The translations under genes were made by a program, and so were the position numbers. From Alteribacillus bidgolensis (GTDB lineage Bacteria > Bacillota > Bacilli > Bacillales > Marinococcaceae): a stretch of 64,000 bases of DNA. Location of the stretch: assembly GCF_002886255.1 (NCBI RefSeq), contig NZ_KZ614149.1:2356001-2420000 (forward strand), given 5' to 3'. The notes below the pieces were generated by a model, which was not told where the DNA came from, did no database searches, and saw nothing but the letters and a program-made list of their open reading frames with translations. Positions 63,937 to 64,000 of the stretch are shown piece by piece; the first letter of the stretch is position 1, and each line of letters begins with the position of its first letter.

Positions 63937-64000
63937 AAGAGAAGGTATATATTTTATTTTAAAAGGTTTTGAAAATGGGAGGTCGTTTCTTTCACGGCTT

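Overview
This window is chromosomal DNA from a low-to-mid GC, spore-former-type member of the Bacillaceae. The gene order closely follows the Bacillus subtilis stretch clpP-crh-whiA-yvcK-rapZ-yvcI-trxB-yvcD-his-yvoF-ppaX-yvoD-lgt-hprK-yvlDCB-uvrAB-csbA-minJ-ctpB, then ftsXE-cccB-prfB-secA-hpf, then fliT-fliS-fliD. Several secreted or surface proteins are very acidic (lipoprotein at 57711-58772, CcsB/CccB-type cytochrome at 47551-47877), which suggests a halophile or alkaliphile; this is an inference. Almost all genes are on the minus strand.

Layout. 1-4155: end of clpP, convergent with the conserved crh/whiA/yvcK/rapZ/yvcI cluster (carbon regulation and cell envelope). 4502-6650: trxB and a TPR protein. 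6900-13580: an eight-gene histidine operon (hisZ-G-D-B-H-A-F-IE). 14292-18561: yvoF, ppaX, yvoD, lgt, hprK. 18769-28916: yvlDCB, uvrAB with a LexA box, csbA, minJ, ctpB. 29403-43981: an accessory region with a lone cysteine desulfurase, a cation-efflux protein and a large sugar-type catabolic island. 44260-54928: an M23 coiled-coil hydrolase next to ftsXE, cccB, a YitT protein, an atypical SDR, prfB with its programmed frameshift, secA, hpf and a cold-shock gene. 55481-63388: an aldehyde dehydrogenase, a lipoprotein, a hypothetical protein, a decayed tandem-repeat locus, fliT, fliS and a clearly broken fliD.

The catabolic island (32237-43981) has three units: lacI-rbsK-M20 peptidase, gntR-btpA-pfkB, and an RbsBAC-like ABC importer followed by a phosphotriesterase-family hydrolase, an M28 peptidase and a glutamine-amidotransferase-like protein. 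The two regulators each have a sigma-A promoter with a palindrome just downstream. The gntR frame has no ATG, GTG or TTG upstream of a complete winged helix and seems to start at ATT. I infer uptake and stepwise hydrolysis and phosphorylation of an unusual acylated or amidated sugar or sugar lactone; the substrate is unknown.

The most unusual structural signal is a dispersed ~100 bp intergenic repeat, eight copies in 64 kb, all in the same orientation. On the minus strand it carries an intrinsic terminator hairpin whose pairs covary between copies, and in at least five copies it lies directly against the U-tract of an unrelated native terminator. Two copies are linked to a second, longer repeat, and one has an inverted second end like a MITE. 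Motility looks to be decaying: fliD has several stops and frameshifts and fliS has a ~50-residue N-terminal insertion.
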